From Spirometra erinaceieuropaei (taxonomy: Eukaryota; Platyhelminthes; Cestoda; Diphyllobothriidea; Diphyllobothriidae): DNA of 64,000 nt. Below the pieces are notes generated by a model, which did not search any database, had not been told where the DNA came from, and worked only from the letters and a program-made list of their open reading frames with translations. Shown one piece after another: positions 35,905 through 48,274 of the stretch. The stretch is from positions 841,701 to 905,700 of the forward strand of contig CACRXP010000175.1 in NCBI GenBank assembly GCA_902702965.1, in the 5' to 3' direction. Each line of letters starts with the position of its first letter. The stretch's first letter is position 1. The translations under genes and the position numbers were made by a program.

Positions 35905-36125
35905 CACCTATAACAAGTGCCATACACTTTGGGGGGGGGGGGGCGGAGTGTGCGACGGTCTCGATCCCGCTTACGGTCCTCTTGCCCCCGTCATGACATC
36001 GGGCCCAGGTGTGGGGGGAAATGAGAGTGCGGTAGATGCAACGCAAGCCCACTATTACTACAGTCTAATTCACGTGCAAGTTACCGCCTCTGCAGTGGGG
36101 CACACAGTGACCATCGTCAGTAACC
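35905..36125 (-). repeat. GC-rich repeat family R2, inverted copy with 13-G run
   Basis: On the minus strand the ordered R2 blocks appear: GTCACTGTGTGCCCC, TTGCACGTGAATTAGACTG, GCATCTACCGCACTCTC and CACCTGGGCCCGATGTCATG. A run of 13 G lies at 35931-35943. Confidence 0.68.
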
Positions 36126-37459
36126 ACGGTTGACCTGTCTTGTCTGATTATTCGTCAGGTCCGGAAGTCAGTACTGAGAAGCTTGATGTCCCAAAATTAG
36201 CCCCTGTGTTTGCTCCGATTGGCTGTAGGATGCTTTGATTTGCCCGAAATCGGCAGCTTCAAGACTGCTTGCGGACGTTCCAAAGCATAGCGGATGTTTA
36301 ACACTGATGTACACTGAGGGAAAGCAATGTCCACTGAGGCGTGGAAACGTGCTAAAGTCAACACTGTCCTAGTCAGCTTACGTGAGAATGGCCAGCAAAT
36401 GGCTCTTTGGCTTTCACGTGCACCCGTGCCATGGAACAGTATTTGATCTTATTTTTACGACTGAACTAGGGAATTAAGCAGTTCTTAAAATTCTCCTAGA
36501 AAGTAGTGCGCGAACTCCGGGGGGAGGGGGGGAGGGGGAATTGCTCGCGACAGGACTTTCCATATTCGGGGCGAAATTTGGCATAAATGTTTAAGCTGAA
36601 GTCCATTAGCTTTAGCGGAATAACCGCGTAATGTCCACATTATGCCCGTAGGTGGTCAGCACTACATAAATATCCATCAGTTTGACATATTCAGAACACG
36701 TAGGAGCCCGAACACGTGTCAAACAGATGCTCTGTGTAGAGGGATTCAGTCAATTAAGAAATTATTCGAAATTATAGACGAACAGATTCAGCTCGGAATA
36801 AGTTGCAAATCACTGATGAGGTCTTCGACTCAGCAAGTATAGATGTACAACTATCTAGGTAGGAAAATGTGCTAAACTTTCCTAGCATTTTGACCACTGG
36901 AAATATGCTTTATGCGGTAAAAAAGACAACGAGAGGAACGCCGGATTCGTTCACTTAATACTCTTTTCTTTGAGATTCACACGGGATTTCATCGTCAGAA
37001 GTAAGAAAAGGACGACGAAGACGGTGGTAATTACAGGACGTTAAAAGTAGTCGACAGTTTGTGATCCAAGTCTCGGGCTTGTTGCGCAAGACTGTGAACA
37101 GCAGCGCGGTCGATGTGCCGGTTGATCGAGCAGTTATGAAAGTTTCAGGTCTCTATCATCGCAGGACTTGCTTTTGACTCCTGTCTGGATTCGTGAACTT
37201 ATACTTAGGAGTGAAAGATTTTATCCCCCGGTCAAGTCCTGTGTGCATCAAAGTCTTCCATTCAGCTACACAGAAGTCCTGTTGCCTTCACATAGTGGTC
37301 TAGCAGGAATCGCCTAGCACTATATGCAATCCTTCTTATTGGGAGTAGTGATCTTTGCCCGCGACAGATATATGGTTTTTTCCAAAAACCTACTGCTTAT
37401 CTTTCGAGCCATTCTGGCATATGGTGTCGCTTTGCTGCTGTTAAAGCACTGAGCAGTAG
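36126..37459. other. Interval with R4 remnant, no gene
   Basis: A partial R4 copy lies at 36506-36640 (GTGCGCGAACTCCGG, then GCGGAATAACCGCG), interrupted by a G-rich patch at 36520-36538. Nothing else is nameable. Confidence 0.45.
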
Positions 37460-37947
37460 TACAGTAGGTGCGCTAACTCATGAAATGTCAACCGAAATTA
37501 TGAAATGCGTTTTCATCTCGAAATGATTAATTAAGAAAGGTTGCAAAACTAGTCGTATTTAAAAGCCCCACAGTTAGAAACTTTTTTAAAACCGAAGGAT
37601 GCCCCTCCTTCGAACATAAAATTAGAAGAAAACGCAATTTTTTACCGAATGAGCAAACAAATGAATATTTTTGTGCATGGTCTCCATAAAATATAATTGA
37701 ATTTTTAATGGCATCGAAAATCATCGAGAAAATGCATGCTACTTACGTAGTCATTTTTTACAGAGTGTAGTTTTTGCATGCAACCAGAAGGAGGTTCGTT
37801 CGAAAGCCAGCATCCTGAGATTACTGAATTATTATGGAATTATGCTGCACGAAGATTAGTTTTACAACCCTTTTTAATTGATCATTTCGAAATGACAACG
37901 CTTTTCGGAATTTCGGTTGACATTCCATGAGTTCGCCAACCACTGTA
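37460..37947. mobile_element. Foldback MITE, subfamily II, internally deleted (488 bp)
   Basis: Both termini are present (TACAGTAGGTGCGCTAAC and CGCCAACCACTGTA). The left arm breaks off near 37556 and passes directly into the right-arm block GTTAGAAACTTTTTTAAAAC, so about half the element has been lost internally. The ends themselves are well kept. Confidence 0.85.
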
Positions 37948-38019
37948 AGCGAACCAGGCGGTCTGTTGCTGCGCCTCCTGGTCGTGCATGCATTTTTCTG
38001 TCCTAATGTAGTTTCCGAC

Positions 38020-38560
38020 TGCGGCCCTCTCCTAGTCCTGAATCCTTTGATATTCTTCCCAACGAGATATCCTCTCTCAGGTATCTTGGCATTACTTTGT
38101 TATCAAATTTTTCATTTTCCCTATATACTGTGTCCCTTTTCACTAAAGTTCGTAAACTTCTTCATTACATTCGCCGTTTACGTTCCTATCACACATCTTA
38201 ACCCTTGGTCTGGCACTTCATAAATCCCTGCGTCCTTCCTCACATTTTTTATTGTTCTTCTGTCTTGTTTCCTGATTTGCTAAAAAATATGTTAATTTTT
38301 AAACGAACCCTCCAAAGGCCCTCCTCTGCTGCTGGTATTTCTTATGTCTGTTCAGTTAATATTACGATACAACGATAGTTCAAAATGCTCAAGCAATTTG
38401 CTGGCTGAATTTGGCATAGCGTTTCCCATCCCCTGCATTCTGATTTAATCTCTGCGAAGTCTTCCTGGCCCCTGCGCCGTAGCTTTCGACTTATCTCTTG
38501 TCGTACATCGCCATATTAACCTTCTGTATTGTCATCCCTGGCGCGATATCTTACGTGTGA
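38020..38560 (+). mobile_element. LINE fragment, RT thumb to C-terminal region
   Basis: With frameshifts, the plus strand reads RLRPSPSPES, LRYLGITLLSNFSFSLY, TKVRKLLHYIRRLRSYHTS, FINPCVLPHIFYCSSVLF and HPLHSDLISAKSSWPLRRSF, ending near SVLSSLARYLT. This parallels the minus-strand copy at 27680-28410 block for block, so they are members of one LINE family. The region upstream to 37948 may also belong. Both ends are truncated and the reading frame is broken. Confidence 0.82.
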
Positions 38561-39630
38561 AAAGACAGAAGTACAGAAGCTAGGACTCAAACTGTTTACA
38601 CAATATTCATTCTTTCTTATGTAAAACTTTTCGACTCCCGAGTAATTTGCCGACTTATACTCCGTCCACAGTGAATGGAGGCGTTTTTTGCTGATAAGTT
38701 TGAATTTGTACTTCCTCTCTTTCTCTAACCCATTTTAAATATAACTTTCACCTGTTAAAAATAACTACAGATTAGGTCGAATGTATGAAGCGGTGACGCA
38801 GTTGGGAGCGCGTTATTGTCCTTTGCAAAAGCGCCCTATGAGAGCACTTGCTTCCCAAGGTTTTGCTAAAAATCGCTACGTTGAGCGTTTGAACTTTTAA
38901 GGAGTTTTCTTTCCTGTCGTTGGGAGCTCCAATTCTGGACTGGTTAAAATAGCTGTTCCAGTTAATAGGAAATGACAGACAGCACGCGGAGGTCTTGATA
39001 GATAAAACATGACGGACTGTTTATTTAATAAACACACATCACAAAAACCAAAAATCCACTTGGTTGACAGTACTTGATGTAACTCATGAGGGGTCAGAAC
39101 ATTTTGTACAAAAATCCACCCTGCGTCCCCGAGAGTTTTTCTGCATTAAAAAACATTTAATCTAGAAGTGACATATTATGGTTTATAAATTGTTATTTAT
39201 TCACCCCGAACTAAGTATTATTTGACCAATAAGTAGCGGTCCAAAAATTGAAAATGTTGGGTTGTCCCATAAGTCCGTGTGCCTTTTAATTATTCAAAAT
39301 TTTACCATGCTACAATTTGCTTGGTGCGTCCATGTTATCTGCATTTTGTCACCCTTAGTCAAACGCTTGCGGAATCAGTTTATAATTTTTAGTGTGAATC
39401 GGATTTTGATTATTCACAGGAAAAACAAAAAGTGTCAGGTCGGCAGAAATGAAAATCTCCAACACCTTTTATCTGGGTTTGATAGTGACGACAAAGCAGT
39501 GGGTGCAGCATCGAAGGTTCTGTTGCTAAAAGGGCAGCTCAAAAATGGTTTGCTCCTTTCAAAAGGCGACATCGGCACAACGGACGCTCTGGACAGAAAT
39601 CCGCCCTCGATGAGAATCCTCCCAGTGCTC
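38561..39630. other. Interval with a possible mariner end, no gene
   Basis: The block TTGGGTTGTCCCATAAGTCC at 39257-39276 resembles the terminal inverted repeat of mariner transposons. No transposase frame or matching right end is found. The 126-codon frame at 39262-39642 starts inside this block and runs into the next foldback element, so it is not called. Confidence 0.4.
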
Positions 39631-40628
39631 TACAGTGCGTGACCTATCTCATGAAATGTTGGCTGAAATTCTGAAACGCGTTTTCGATTGGAAAGGATTA
39701 CTTGATCGCGGTTGTGATACTGATTATCTTGTGGCATACTCTTATAATATTCCGGACCCGGCAGGATGTCGGCCTTTAAATGCTTTTCTTTTCAATTTCC
39801 TGTAGAAAGCGTTCTCGGTAAAAAATGACTACTTAAGTAGCATGCACTTTTCCCATTGATTTTCGATGGTCTTGCAAATTCAAAGATATTTTATAGAACT
39901 TAAAAATAAAAATATGCTTTCTCTTAGTCAATCAATAGAGAATCACGTCTTCTTTATATTTTATACTTAAGGAAGAAGTATAATTAGGTTATAAAAAAGT
40001 TTTCTAATTGCCGAAAAATTTGGAGCCTGGTCATTCGTTGCATTAGTGCTAAGTGATTACTCTCTACAAGGTGCATGCGTTCCGCGTAAAGAAAATCCCA
40101 TAGTTTTCTACGTCATTAAGGAGATATTATACAGGGCCATAAAATTTTGCAATGGATGCGGACCATGTTGTACATTTCATGAGGAGCAGTGGTAAACGTC
40201 CAGGTACGATGCTATGTGAATGGACATATCGCGGTCTTAAAAAGTCTCATAATTAGAAACTTTTTTAAAACCTAATTATACTCCTTCCTTAAGTATAAAA
40301 TAGAAAGAAGACGTGATTCTCTAGTGATTGACTAAAAGAAAGCATATTTTTGTTTGTGGTTTCTATAAGATATATTCGAACTTTTAAAACCATTGTACAT
40401 CTATGGGAAAAATGCATGCTACATAAGTAGTAATTTTTTACCGAGCACGCTTTCTACAGGAGATTGAAAAGAAGTGCCTTTAAAAGCCGACATTCTGCCG
40501 AGTCTAAAACGTTATAAGAGTATGCCTTAAGATAATCAGCATCACAACCGCGACCAAGTAATCCTTCCTAATCGAAAACGCATTTCAGAATTGCAGCCAA
40601 CATTTCATGAGATCAGTCACTCACTATA
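39631..40628. mobile_element. Foldback MITE, subfamily I (998 bp)
   Basis: The left end is TACAGTGCGTGACC and the right end is GTCACTCACTATA. The inverted arms extend about 370 bases, and the left arm has an intact CTACTTAAGTAG palindrome (39829-39840). The core between the arms has no coding capacity. Confidence 0.9.
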
Positions 40629-41835
40629 AGCTGCGCAGACTTCTGTCAAACAATTTAAGAATTATCCAGAAATACAGGATGCGGTAGTTGATGGGAAAGG
40701 CCAAAAGCTGCTTCTCGAGGTCCGTACGCTTTAAGTGAGGACAAAGAGATGCAGTGGGCTAATGTTCTTGTCTCAGCCGCCAACAACTTAAATTCATTTT
40801 TAAGCTTATTACTATTGGCGATGAAAGGCGGTGCTTATACGTGAATATGAGACAAAGGGAGGAATAGTTAAGCCCCAAAAATCAAGCAACGTCTCGAAGC
40901 ACACCTGACCTCCATACTCGCAGGAGGACGCTGTGTGTCTGGAAGGATATGAAAGGGGTTATTGATTACGACCGTTTTGAAAGTAACCAAACCATTAAGA
41001 CTGAGCCTCCCAGTCAACGGCTTCATCGTCTAGACAAAGCAATCCATCAAGAAGGTCACTATCGCCGAAATTGCGTCATTTTGTAGCGTGGAAACGCCAG
41101 GCCTCACGTCGCAAAACTCACCAAAACAATTTATTGAAGCGCTTGGCTGAGAGGTTTTTATACATCCATCATATTCTCTGGAACTTCCTCTATCGGATAA
41201 GCGCCTTTTTTCTGTCACTCAAAAACAAGTTGACCGGAGCATCCTTCAATAACGACGCGAATCTTCAAAAGTGGATTGGGGAATTCTGTGAGTGTGTATC
41301 CACGGAATTTCTCTAGCACGGGATTGAAAGCCTGCCTAAACGCTAAAAGGGGTTGTAAAAAACGAAGGGGAGTAAAAAATTGATAAATATTATGAATAAC
41401 ATTAACTGGAAAGTGCACGGACGCTTGAGACAACCAAATATTACAGGCCACTTAATTAAAGCTTAATATAGCAACAAATAAGGAAGAGAGACGCCTCAAT
41501 GTGAAAATAATGAAATTAGCAGCAGATTGCCGACAGAAACTGCCTTGGCGAGATGACGAAAAGAGGACATTTCATGTGCAGGGGTAGAAAATATGGTTCC
41601 CCCTTAAACCACAGAGCAATATCACCTGTAATACGGGAATGTTGTTAATTGGAACTTTAGGGATGGGGTCTTTAAAGACAGGAAACGCGGTCTTATATAT
41701 GAAAAAACAAGTCGTGAGGTTGAGCCTTGGGAGTTACACACCTTGAGGCTTGATATATCTGGGTGATTACGGTTATGAGTTCATAGGTGACAATTCTAGT
41801 CTCGTCGTTGCTTGCAATGTCGTTCTGGCTGTATA
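40629..41835. other. Interval with no identifiable gene
   Basis: This is unique-looking sequence between two foldback copies. It carries only short overlapping frames with no domain. Confidence 0.4.
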
Positions 41836-42820
41836 TACAGTGAGTGACCGATCTCATGAAATGTTGGCCGAAATTCTGAAATGGGTCTTCGATTTGGAAG
41901 GATTACTTAGAGGAAGTTGTAATACTGAATATCTTAAGACATGATCCTATAACATTTTGGACTCTGCTGGATATCAGCTTTTTGAACGGCCTTCTTGCCA
42001 ATCTCCAGTAGAAACCATATTTGGTAAAAATGACTACTTAACTGGCATGCATTTTTCACATTCTTTTTCGATGCCTTATAGATTCAAATATATTTTATAA
42101 AAAACACGGAAAAAAATATGCTTTCTTCCAATCTTTCGATAGCGAATAACTTCAACTGCATTTTTTATACTCAAAGAGTATAAATGGGATTTGGAAAAGT
42201 CCTCTAATTCCCGAATAAGTTGGGCCCGATCAGCCGTTGCATGAGCCCTTAGTGATTTCAGTCTATAAGGCGCATGCGTTCACGTAATTAAAATCATATA
42301 TTCTTCTCAGCATTTAAAAAGATACCATATAGAACCCATAAAATTTACAATGGATACGGCCCTTGTTGTACATTTCGTGAGGAGCAGTGGTAGACGGGCA
42401 GGTACGATACTGCATGAATGGACATTGCACAGTCCTAAAAAACCTCATTACTACAAACTTTTTGAAAACCCTATTATATTTCTCCTTTGAGTATGAAATA
42501 TACAGTTGATATTATTTTCTTACGAGCGATTGAAAGAAAACATATTTTTGCCCATGTTTTTTTGTAAAATATATTTGAATCTATAAGGCATCGAAAAAGA
42601 ATGTGAAAAATGCACGCCAACTAAGTAATCATTTTTACCAAATATGGTTTCTACCGGAGATTGTATAGAAGGCAAAAGCTGATATCCAGCCGAGCCCAAA
42701 ATGTTGTAAGATCATGCCGCAAGGTATTCAGTATTGCAACATCCTCTAAGTAATCCTTCCACATCGAAGACCCATTTCAGAATTTCGGCCAACATTTCAT
42801 GAGATCGGTCACTCACTTTA
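41836..42820. mobile_element. Foldback MITE, subfamily I (985 bp)
   Basis: The ends are TACAGTGAGTGACC and GGTCACTCACTTTA. The arms are inverted copies, and the CTACTTAAGTAG core is degraded to CTACTTAACTGG on the left and CCAACTAAGTAA on the right. No coding capacity is present. Confidence 0.88.
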
Positions 42821-43383
42821 TGCAGTCGACAAACACAAGGGAGGAGGTGCAGTTTGTCTTCTCCTGGTTTTCTTTGTCCAGGACGGTCTCGGCATCGTCT
42901 GATTTATGTACTGCCAAATCCGGTTTCACACCAAACAGTCAAATAGACCGGTGAAGTTTAGCTTCAGTCGGCACTTTGTAGGTCACCTCTTTCACTGACT
43001 GCTGTTACTTTGATGTGAATGGGTTGGGGCGTACCGCCGCATAGCTAGACTTCAAGCTAGCCGGCAAAAGATGCAAATATCCGGACCGTGATACGAGGGC
43101 CTGTAGACATCTGAGTAATCTAGTTCAGTTGTCATGGACCTCTGGTCTTCAGATACCTCTGAGTAAATTGCAGTACATACCGCGCAAGTTCTCGCAAAGA
43201 GGAGTTTTTTTTCGGAGTTTCCACGCTTTTTTCTCACGCACAAACATCAACTGCGAGGACTTTAAATACCTTGTTTGAATTCCTTAGAATCATAGGCAAC
43301 GCCTTACGTGCCATCTGATTCGGACTAGATAGCACTGAACTGAAGAATAGGGGAGCTTTGCAAAAAGGGATGTAATAGGAGAT
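42821..43383. other. Interval with no identifiable gene
   Basis: No domain, RNA or shared repeat is recognised. Confidence 0.4.
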
Positions 43384-43525
43384 TACTGACAAAGATAAGG
43401 GACACGCGAGTGGCCGATTTCGACTTATTAACAGTCGTCAGTCTGCCATACCCAACCCCAGAGTTTTCTACGCATGCGCTACGTCAAGCGCTCTAATCAT
43501 TAAGCCACGGGATCGTTATCAACCA
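43384..43525 (-). mobile_element. SINE body on minus strand
   Basis: On the minus strand this reads ATCCCGTGGCTTAATG (A box region), AGAGCGCTTGACG, GGGGTTGGGTATGGCAGACT and then CTGACGACTG. A GAAA core and GGGACACG-type 3' sequence ending in CTTTGTCAGTAAT follow. The copy is well diverged and one core position of the hammerhead-like segment is changed. Confidence 0.75.
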
Positions 43526-43812
43526 CAAACAGGGCGTCAGCCACCCTTTGCCATCCATTATATTGTGCTTGAAGTGGCACGCATGCACTTTATCGACATC
43601 ATCGCCATCAACATCATTGTCGAACACCAGTTTGCTGATCATCAAGCAACGCTCTCATCAGCATATCACATGTGCACGCGATATCGACCGATATCGGAAA
43701 TATTCAGTAATTGCATGTGAGTCAGGCATATTGGTCTATCTGCAGGTGTGCAGCCTAGACTTGGCACATTAACTAATGACGGAAACTACACCAGGACTGA
43801 TTGTTCCATTAA

Positions 43813-43840
43813 CATCATCACCACCACCACCACCACCACC

Positions 43841-43873
<33 letters not shown>
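43813..43873 (+). repeat. CAC/CAT microsatellite
   Basis: An uninterrupted run of ACC units passes into CAT units, 61 bases in all. It lies about ten bases left of a foldback element. Confidence 0.97.
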
Positions 43874-43883
43874 CTCCTGGATG

Positions 43884-44867
43884 TACAGAGGGTGGGTTAC
43901 CCCATGAAATGTCAGCCGAAATTTCGAAATTCGTTCCCGTTTCGAAAAGATTGATAATGTAGTGTTGTAAAACTAGTTAGCCTGCAACATCGTTCTATAA
44001 TATTTCAGTTACCACAGGATGCCGACTTTTGAATGAACTTCCTTCCGGCTGCATGCAAGAACTATACTCTGCAAAAATGACTGCTTAAATAGCATGAATT
44101 TTTCTCAATAATGTTCGATGGCCCCAAAAGTCCAATTATATTTCATGGAAAACGTATAAAATTATTCATTCTTCCACTTTTTCGGTAGAAAATTACGTCT
44201 TCCTCCAATTTTATACTCGAAGGCAGGATATGATTCGGTTTCCAAAAACTCATCCAATTCCCGAATAATTTTGAATCCGACCTTCTGTTACACTTGCATT
44301 CAGGGTTTCCAAACTGCAAGTCGTATATTTTCTGAGTATGGTAAATCATAAATTTATCTACGGTATTAAGACCATGTGGTGTTTATAAAAGTTAGCAGTG
44401 GATTTGAGCCATATTGTTAACATTACAAGCCGAATCAGTAAACGCAGAGGGATGACGTTTTATGAATGGCCATTTCACGGTATGAAAAAATCGCACAATT
44501 ATAAACTTTTTAAAAACCGAATTATACCCTTCCTATGAGTACAGATTAAGACGCCATGTTTACCGAATGAGCAAAAGAATGAATATTTTATGCACGTTTT
44601 CCATGAAATATAATTGAATTTTAAAGGACATCGAAAATCAAAGACAAAATTGTATGCTACATATGTAGTCATATTTTTGCAGAGTATAGTCCTTGCATGC
44701 AGTTGAGAAGAAGTTCATTCGAAAGCTGGTATCCTGAGGTAACTGGCCTATTATAGAATTATGCTGTATGATGATTAGTTTTGCAACCCTACTTAATTAA
44801 TCCTTTCGAAAAGGGAACGCATTTCGAAATTTCGGCCGGCATTTCATGAGTTAGCCCACCTACTGTA
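43884..44867. mobile_element. Foldback MITE, subfamily II (984 bp)
   Basis: The ends are TACAGAGGGTGGG and TAGCCCACCTACTGTA, with inverted arms of about 340 bp and a non-coding core of about 300 bp. The arms carry degraded forms of the CTACTTAAGTAG palindrome. Confidence 0.88.
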
Positions 44868-46192
44868 AGTAGCATGATGGTAGTGACTACTGCTCCAAGC
44901 GTAGGTAACAGGAGAAAGCGCGGAAACGTTCTGTCAGGACTGACTCAAGTCGAGGTACTGATTGCAAATAGGCAGTCCCCTGTCTCAGAGGAAGGCGTTG
45001 GTAAAGGTCGTAGTGACAGGAATTACAGATGCCAAGTGCCGTTTCTAAGTACACCCCAAAGTAACCCTTACAACAGGATCCAAACCGACAAGGATCTGAA
45101 TGCACTGATTATGATTCGCAAGCCGAGGTGAATCGGAGAGTCAGAAACACCTCAAAATTAACTGATTCTAGACAAGTGATAGACTTTGGACCAGGTGGAA
45201 AGCTCATACAAATAAACAGTGAGCTACTCAATTTGCCTAAAATTGTTCTTTCAAAGATGCGCATCCAGGCCTCACAAAATCATTAACTGTGCGAAATTAA
45301 AAAAACTACAATGAAAATGAAATACCACGAGGTTCATATTTTAGAACCCAAAGGACAACTTATCTAGTTTAAAGTTTGCTCGCAAAATTTTCGGAGACAG
45401 CTTAAAATTATTCGGGCACGGATCAACAAACCAGCCGGATGATTGAATAAAAAGACAACTAACTGGGACATTAAACAAGAATAGGCCTTCAATCGTGATA
45501 GGGCTGCGGGGTAGGTTTGAATAATTTTAAGTTACCTGCGTACTGAATACCATCACCATTTTTTTCAAAACAACGGTTTGGTTAGCCATGAAAATAGGGA
45601 CCTAGAGTTGCCTTACACCAAATGCCAAGGAGGTTACATTTCCCTAACACTAAATTCTGATTCTAAGATTAAGCTTCCCCACCGGAGCCGAAAAAGCAAT
45701 TCCAATCGCCGTAGAATTCAGCGCTAGACTACCTGAGATACAGGGGATCTTTATTCCTCTGCTCTATGGACATTTTTTGAAAGCGGGCCACATTTTGAGG
45801 CCGGCTTGGACGAAATAATGGGAACTGTTTGAGGTTTGAAATAGTAAAGACAGAATTTCCCATCAAATGAACAATTTTATGCACTGTTCAAATGAATAAG
45901 CAATTTTTTAAGAGAATCTATCACCGCTCGAACAATGCACACTGTGTAAGCGTACTTTTTTTTCGAGAAAGATTCACGCAGATGGTTAGGAAGATTCCCA
46001 GTCGAAAGCCAGCACTCTGGTCTGTACGGGTGGTGCCCATCACCGCTGAAATCTCACCTTAGGCAGTATCACCCGGCTGAAGTTATGACGAAGAATCACG
46101 GCCAATGAATATTGAGCCTAATAGGCGGAATATTCAAATATGAAATGTCCAGGTAAGTGAGTGGGTGTGGGGATGCATCAGGTAGACTCACA
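44868..46192. other. Interval with a possible MITE remnant, no gene
   Basis: A weak resemblance to a right foldback arm lies at about 45870-46060 (ending in GAAAGCCAGCACTCTGG), too decayed to call. The remainder is A+T-rich with no named feature. Confidence 0.4.
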
Positions 46193-46490
46193 GGTCGCTG
46201 TGCGCCTGCCTGCGACACATATACTATGAGTCCCAAGGCACAACAGAACCAGCACTTTTCGTGACCCGATCGGTGAGCGCCCATCTGTCATAGTTAATAT
46301 TTTCGATCACACCCACAGGACAACGAACCTGCGGCTCAATATAAGAGTGTCTTACCGCATAATCATAGATCCGGAGCTTGAATCTCAAGTGATCCACACT
46401 TGGGGTTGGGTATGACTAACTGATGACGGCTAATAAGCTAGGAATGGCCATTCCGGTCTCCCTCGTATTTGTCGGTACCATGCCATATCT
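46193..46490 (+). mobile_element. tRNA-derived SINE with reversed head module
   Basis: The head (46193-46290: CGCTGTGCGCCTGCCTGCGA, CCCAAGGCACAACAG, CGGTGAGCGCCC) is in the opposite orientation to that at 16925, yet both join the body at the CGATCACA..CC.ACAGGA block. The body keeps GGCTCAAT and a weak B box. The hammerhead-like segment at 46414-46458 has an intact CTGATGA, but its second core reads GGAA. Confidence 0.8.
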
Positions 46491-46539
46491 ATACGTATAA
46501 ATTGAAGAACGGACATCCTAATAAATTTAATTAGAAGGA

Positions 46540-47600
46540 TGTCAGTCCTTGGGAAGCAGTAAACTTTATTGTATAAGCTTTCAAGACTTGTTCCACAGCT
46601 CGCCATCAGACTATGGGAGTACAAAAACAATTGACTTCTAAACTGAATCTGACAAAGTATTCTACGATAGGCTAAAGTCCAAGCCAATGCGTGTTAATTG
46701 CAATTTGTCATCTCCTTGGGATTGATAGAGCCACCTTGAATTTGTCCTCAACGATTTTGTATGTGGCATCTAGATTGATATGCTGGTTGGTGCGTGTCTC
46801 ATCTGAGTGCACTGCCTCCATGAATTCGCGGCTTTTCCTTATTGGGCAGACGCCAATGATGCGAGTGCTCTCTCCTCATCGCTGGCTGATGTTCATGCAA
46901 AAGGGTTGAGACGGATTTCCTAGTTTGCCCACAATAGACGGCATCACAACTGGAACGTGTGATTTCACAGACAACACCTTTTCGTTCGCGGTAGCCTACC
47001 CTCCCCTTAGGGTGTGCAAACTGTGCGCGTTAGGAAGTTCCGGCGGGTGTGAGTGTATCTGGCGTTTCCTTTTAGTTGACTTTCGACTGGCTCAGATGTA
47101 TTTTTCACATATGGGAGAGTTTGCCAGGTGGTTAATTTTGGTGCCTGAGCGGCCGTAGCATTGGAAATACCTTTCTCTTGAATTGCTGATGCCTCATGTA
47201 TTGACGTATAAAGTTATGGGATGCCCATTTTGGAAGAATAATTTGTAGAGGTATTTCATCTCCGTTTGATAAATTGTTTTATCACAGCAGAGTTTTGGTT
47301 GGATTCAGAAGGCTGTAGGCCGTGCTCCGTTTGTGAGAGAAAGGCTGATTACTCTCAAATGTAGGATGGCCTCTGAATATGCCCCTTTGCGGTAAACTGT
47401 TGTGTGAATTGGTCCATCGATTTTCGACTTACAAGGACAATTTGGAAGAGGAGTTTGCCTTCAACCTCTTTTTGGAAAATAAACTTGATTCCTGGGAATA
47501 CAGTTTTGACATGGGTATGGAGCAGATTTAACTGATTTTTCTTGACGATGACAAAGCGTGATCTACCTATCGCAGCCAGAGTTTTGGGTTAACCGTGAGA
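46540..47600 (-). mobile_element. Penelope-like retroelement, RT end to GIY-YIG and 3' end
   Basis: On the minus strand, with frameshifts, the sequence reads HVKTVFPGIKFIFQKEVEGK and LLFQIVLV, then ESNQPFSHKRSTAYSLLNPT (the PLE pattern ending in SNHPL.HKR....L). Next come RKGVVCEITRSSCDAVYCGQ and TRKSVSTLLHEHQ (the GIY-YIG region, about 46870-46985), and then REFMEAVHSDETRTNQHINL just before the stop at 46708-46710. This order of RT followed by GIY-YIG is diagnostic of endonuclease-bearing Penelope-like elements. An AATAAA lies in the 3' tail (46565-46570). The copy lacks most of RT and is broken by stops and frameshifts. Confidence 0.83.
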
Positions 47601-47639
47601 AGGGCTATGGTTTCTGACAGTTCGACCATCGATTTCGAT

Positions 47640-47995
47640 GAGGTCCACCGTGTGCCCCACAGTTACAGCAGCAATGGGAGCAGGGACGGTGACTTACGCA
47701 GGGGTTTATAGTGCCGGTAGACTTGCGTAGCATCTACCTACACTCTCTTCACCTCCCTCGCCCGAGCCTGGTGTCAAGACAGAGTCAAGAAGAACGGAGA
47801 CGAGAGAAGACGCAGGTGGATGGCTCGGACGGATCCTCATCTTGGCGTTCCACCACACCCCCTGGTCCACTCAACAATAACCAGGATTTCAACCAACACA
47901 AGAGAGATTTGGAGGCTGGCACGGCCGAAGCCGCACCTGGGCGTGCCGCCAACGCCTGGCTCGGATCCCACACTGTGATGCGAGTGCCATAAAGG
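47640..47995 (+). repeat. GC-rich repeat family R2, copy between the PLE ends
   Basis: This copy contains the R2 blocks GGTCCACCGTGTGCCCCACA, GGGACGGTGACTTACGC, GTAGACTTGCGTAGCATCTA, CCTGGTGTCAAGACAGAG and GGCACGGCCGAAGCCGC. It continues to GTGCCATAAAGGCTACATT, a block that also occurs near 57790, which suggests a longer family. Confidence 0.68.
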
Positions 47996-48274
47996 CTACA
48001 TTAAAAAGGAGCCATTGCAGCCTGACTCTCAGACCGCCTCCGGTCAAGGAGGAGGTCCAAGATACCCCGTCAGTTGGCAACCTTCCAAGCCACGGCTATT
48101 AGCGCACCGTGATAGCTTCAAGCGCGTTAGATTGATTATAGTGAGGAGAAAGTGCGCTGAGTCGTCGACCTCACTCTCCCTTCCCACTCCCACACCCCAG
48201 CCGCTGTCCGAGCCGGTCAGCAGACCGGAGGCTATGGTTTCTAAATCCTGCATTACGGCCTTTGCCTACAGACC

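Noticed and set aside
39262..39642. 126-codon frame as a mariner transposase remnant
   Set aside because: I cannot match any transposase motif in it, and it runs into the next foldback element.
43748..43954. Frame rich in threonine and isoleucine
   Set aside because: It is the reading of the CAC/CAT microsatellite plus a foldback end.
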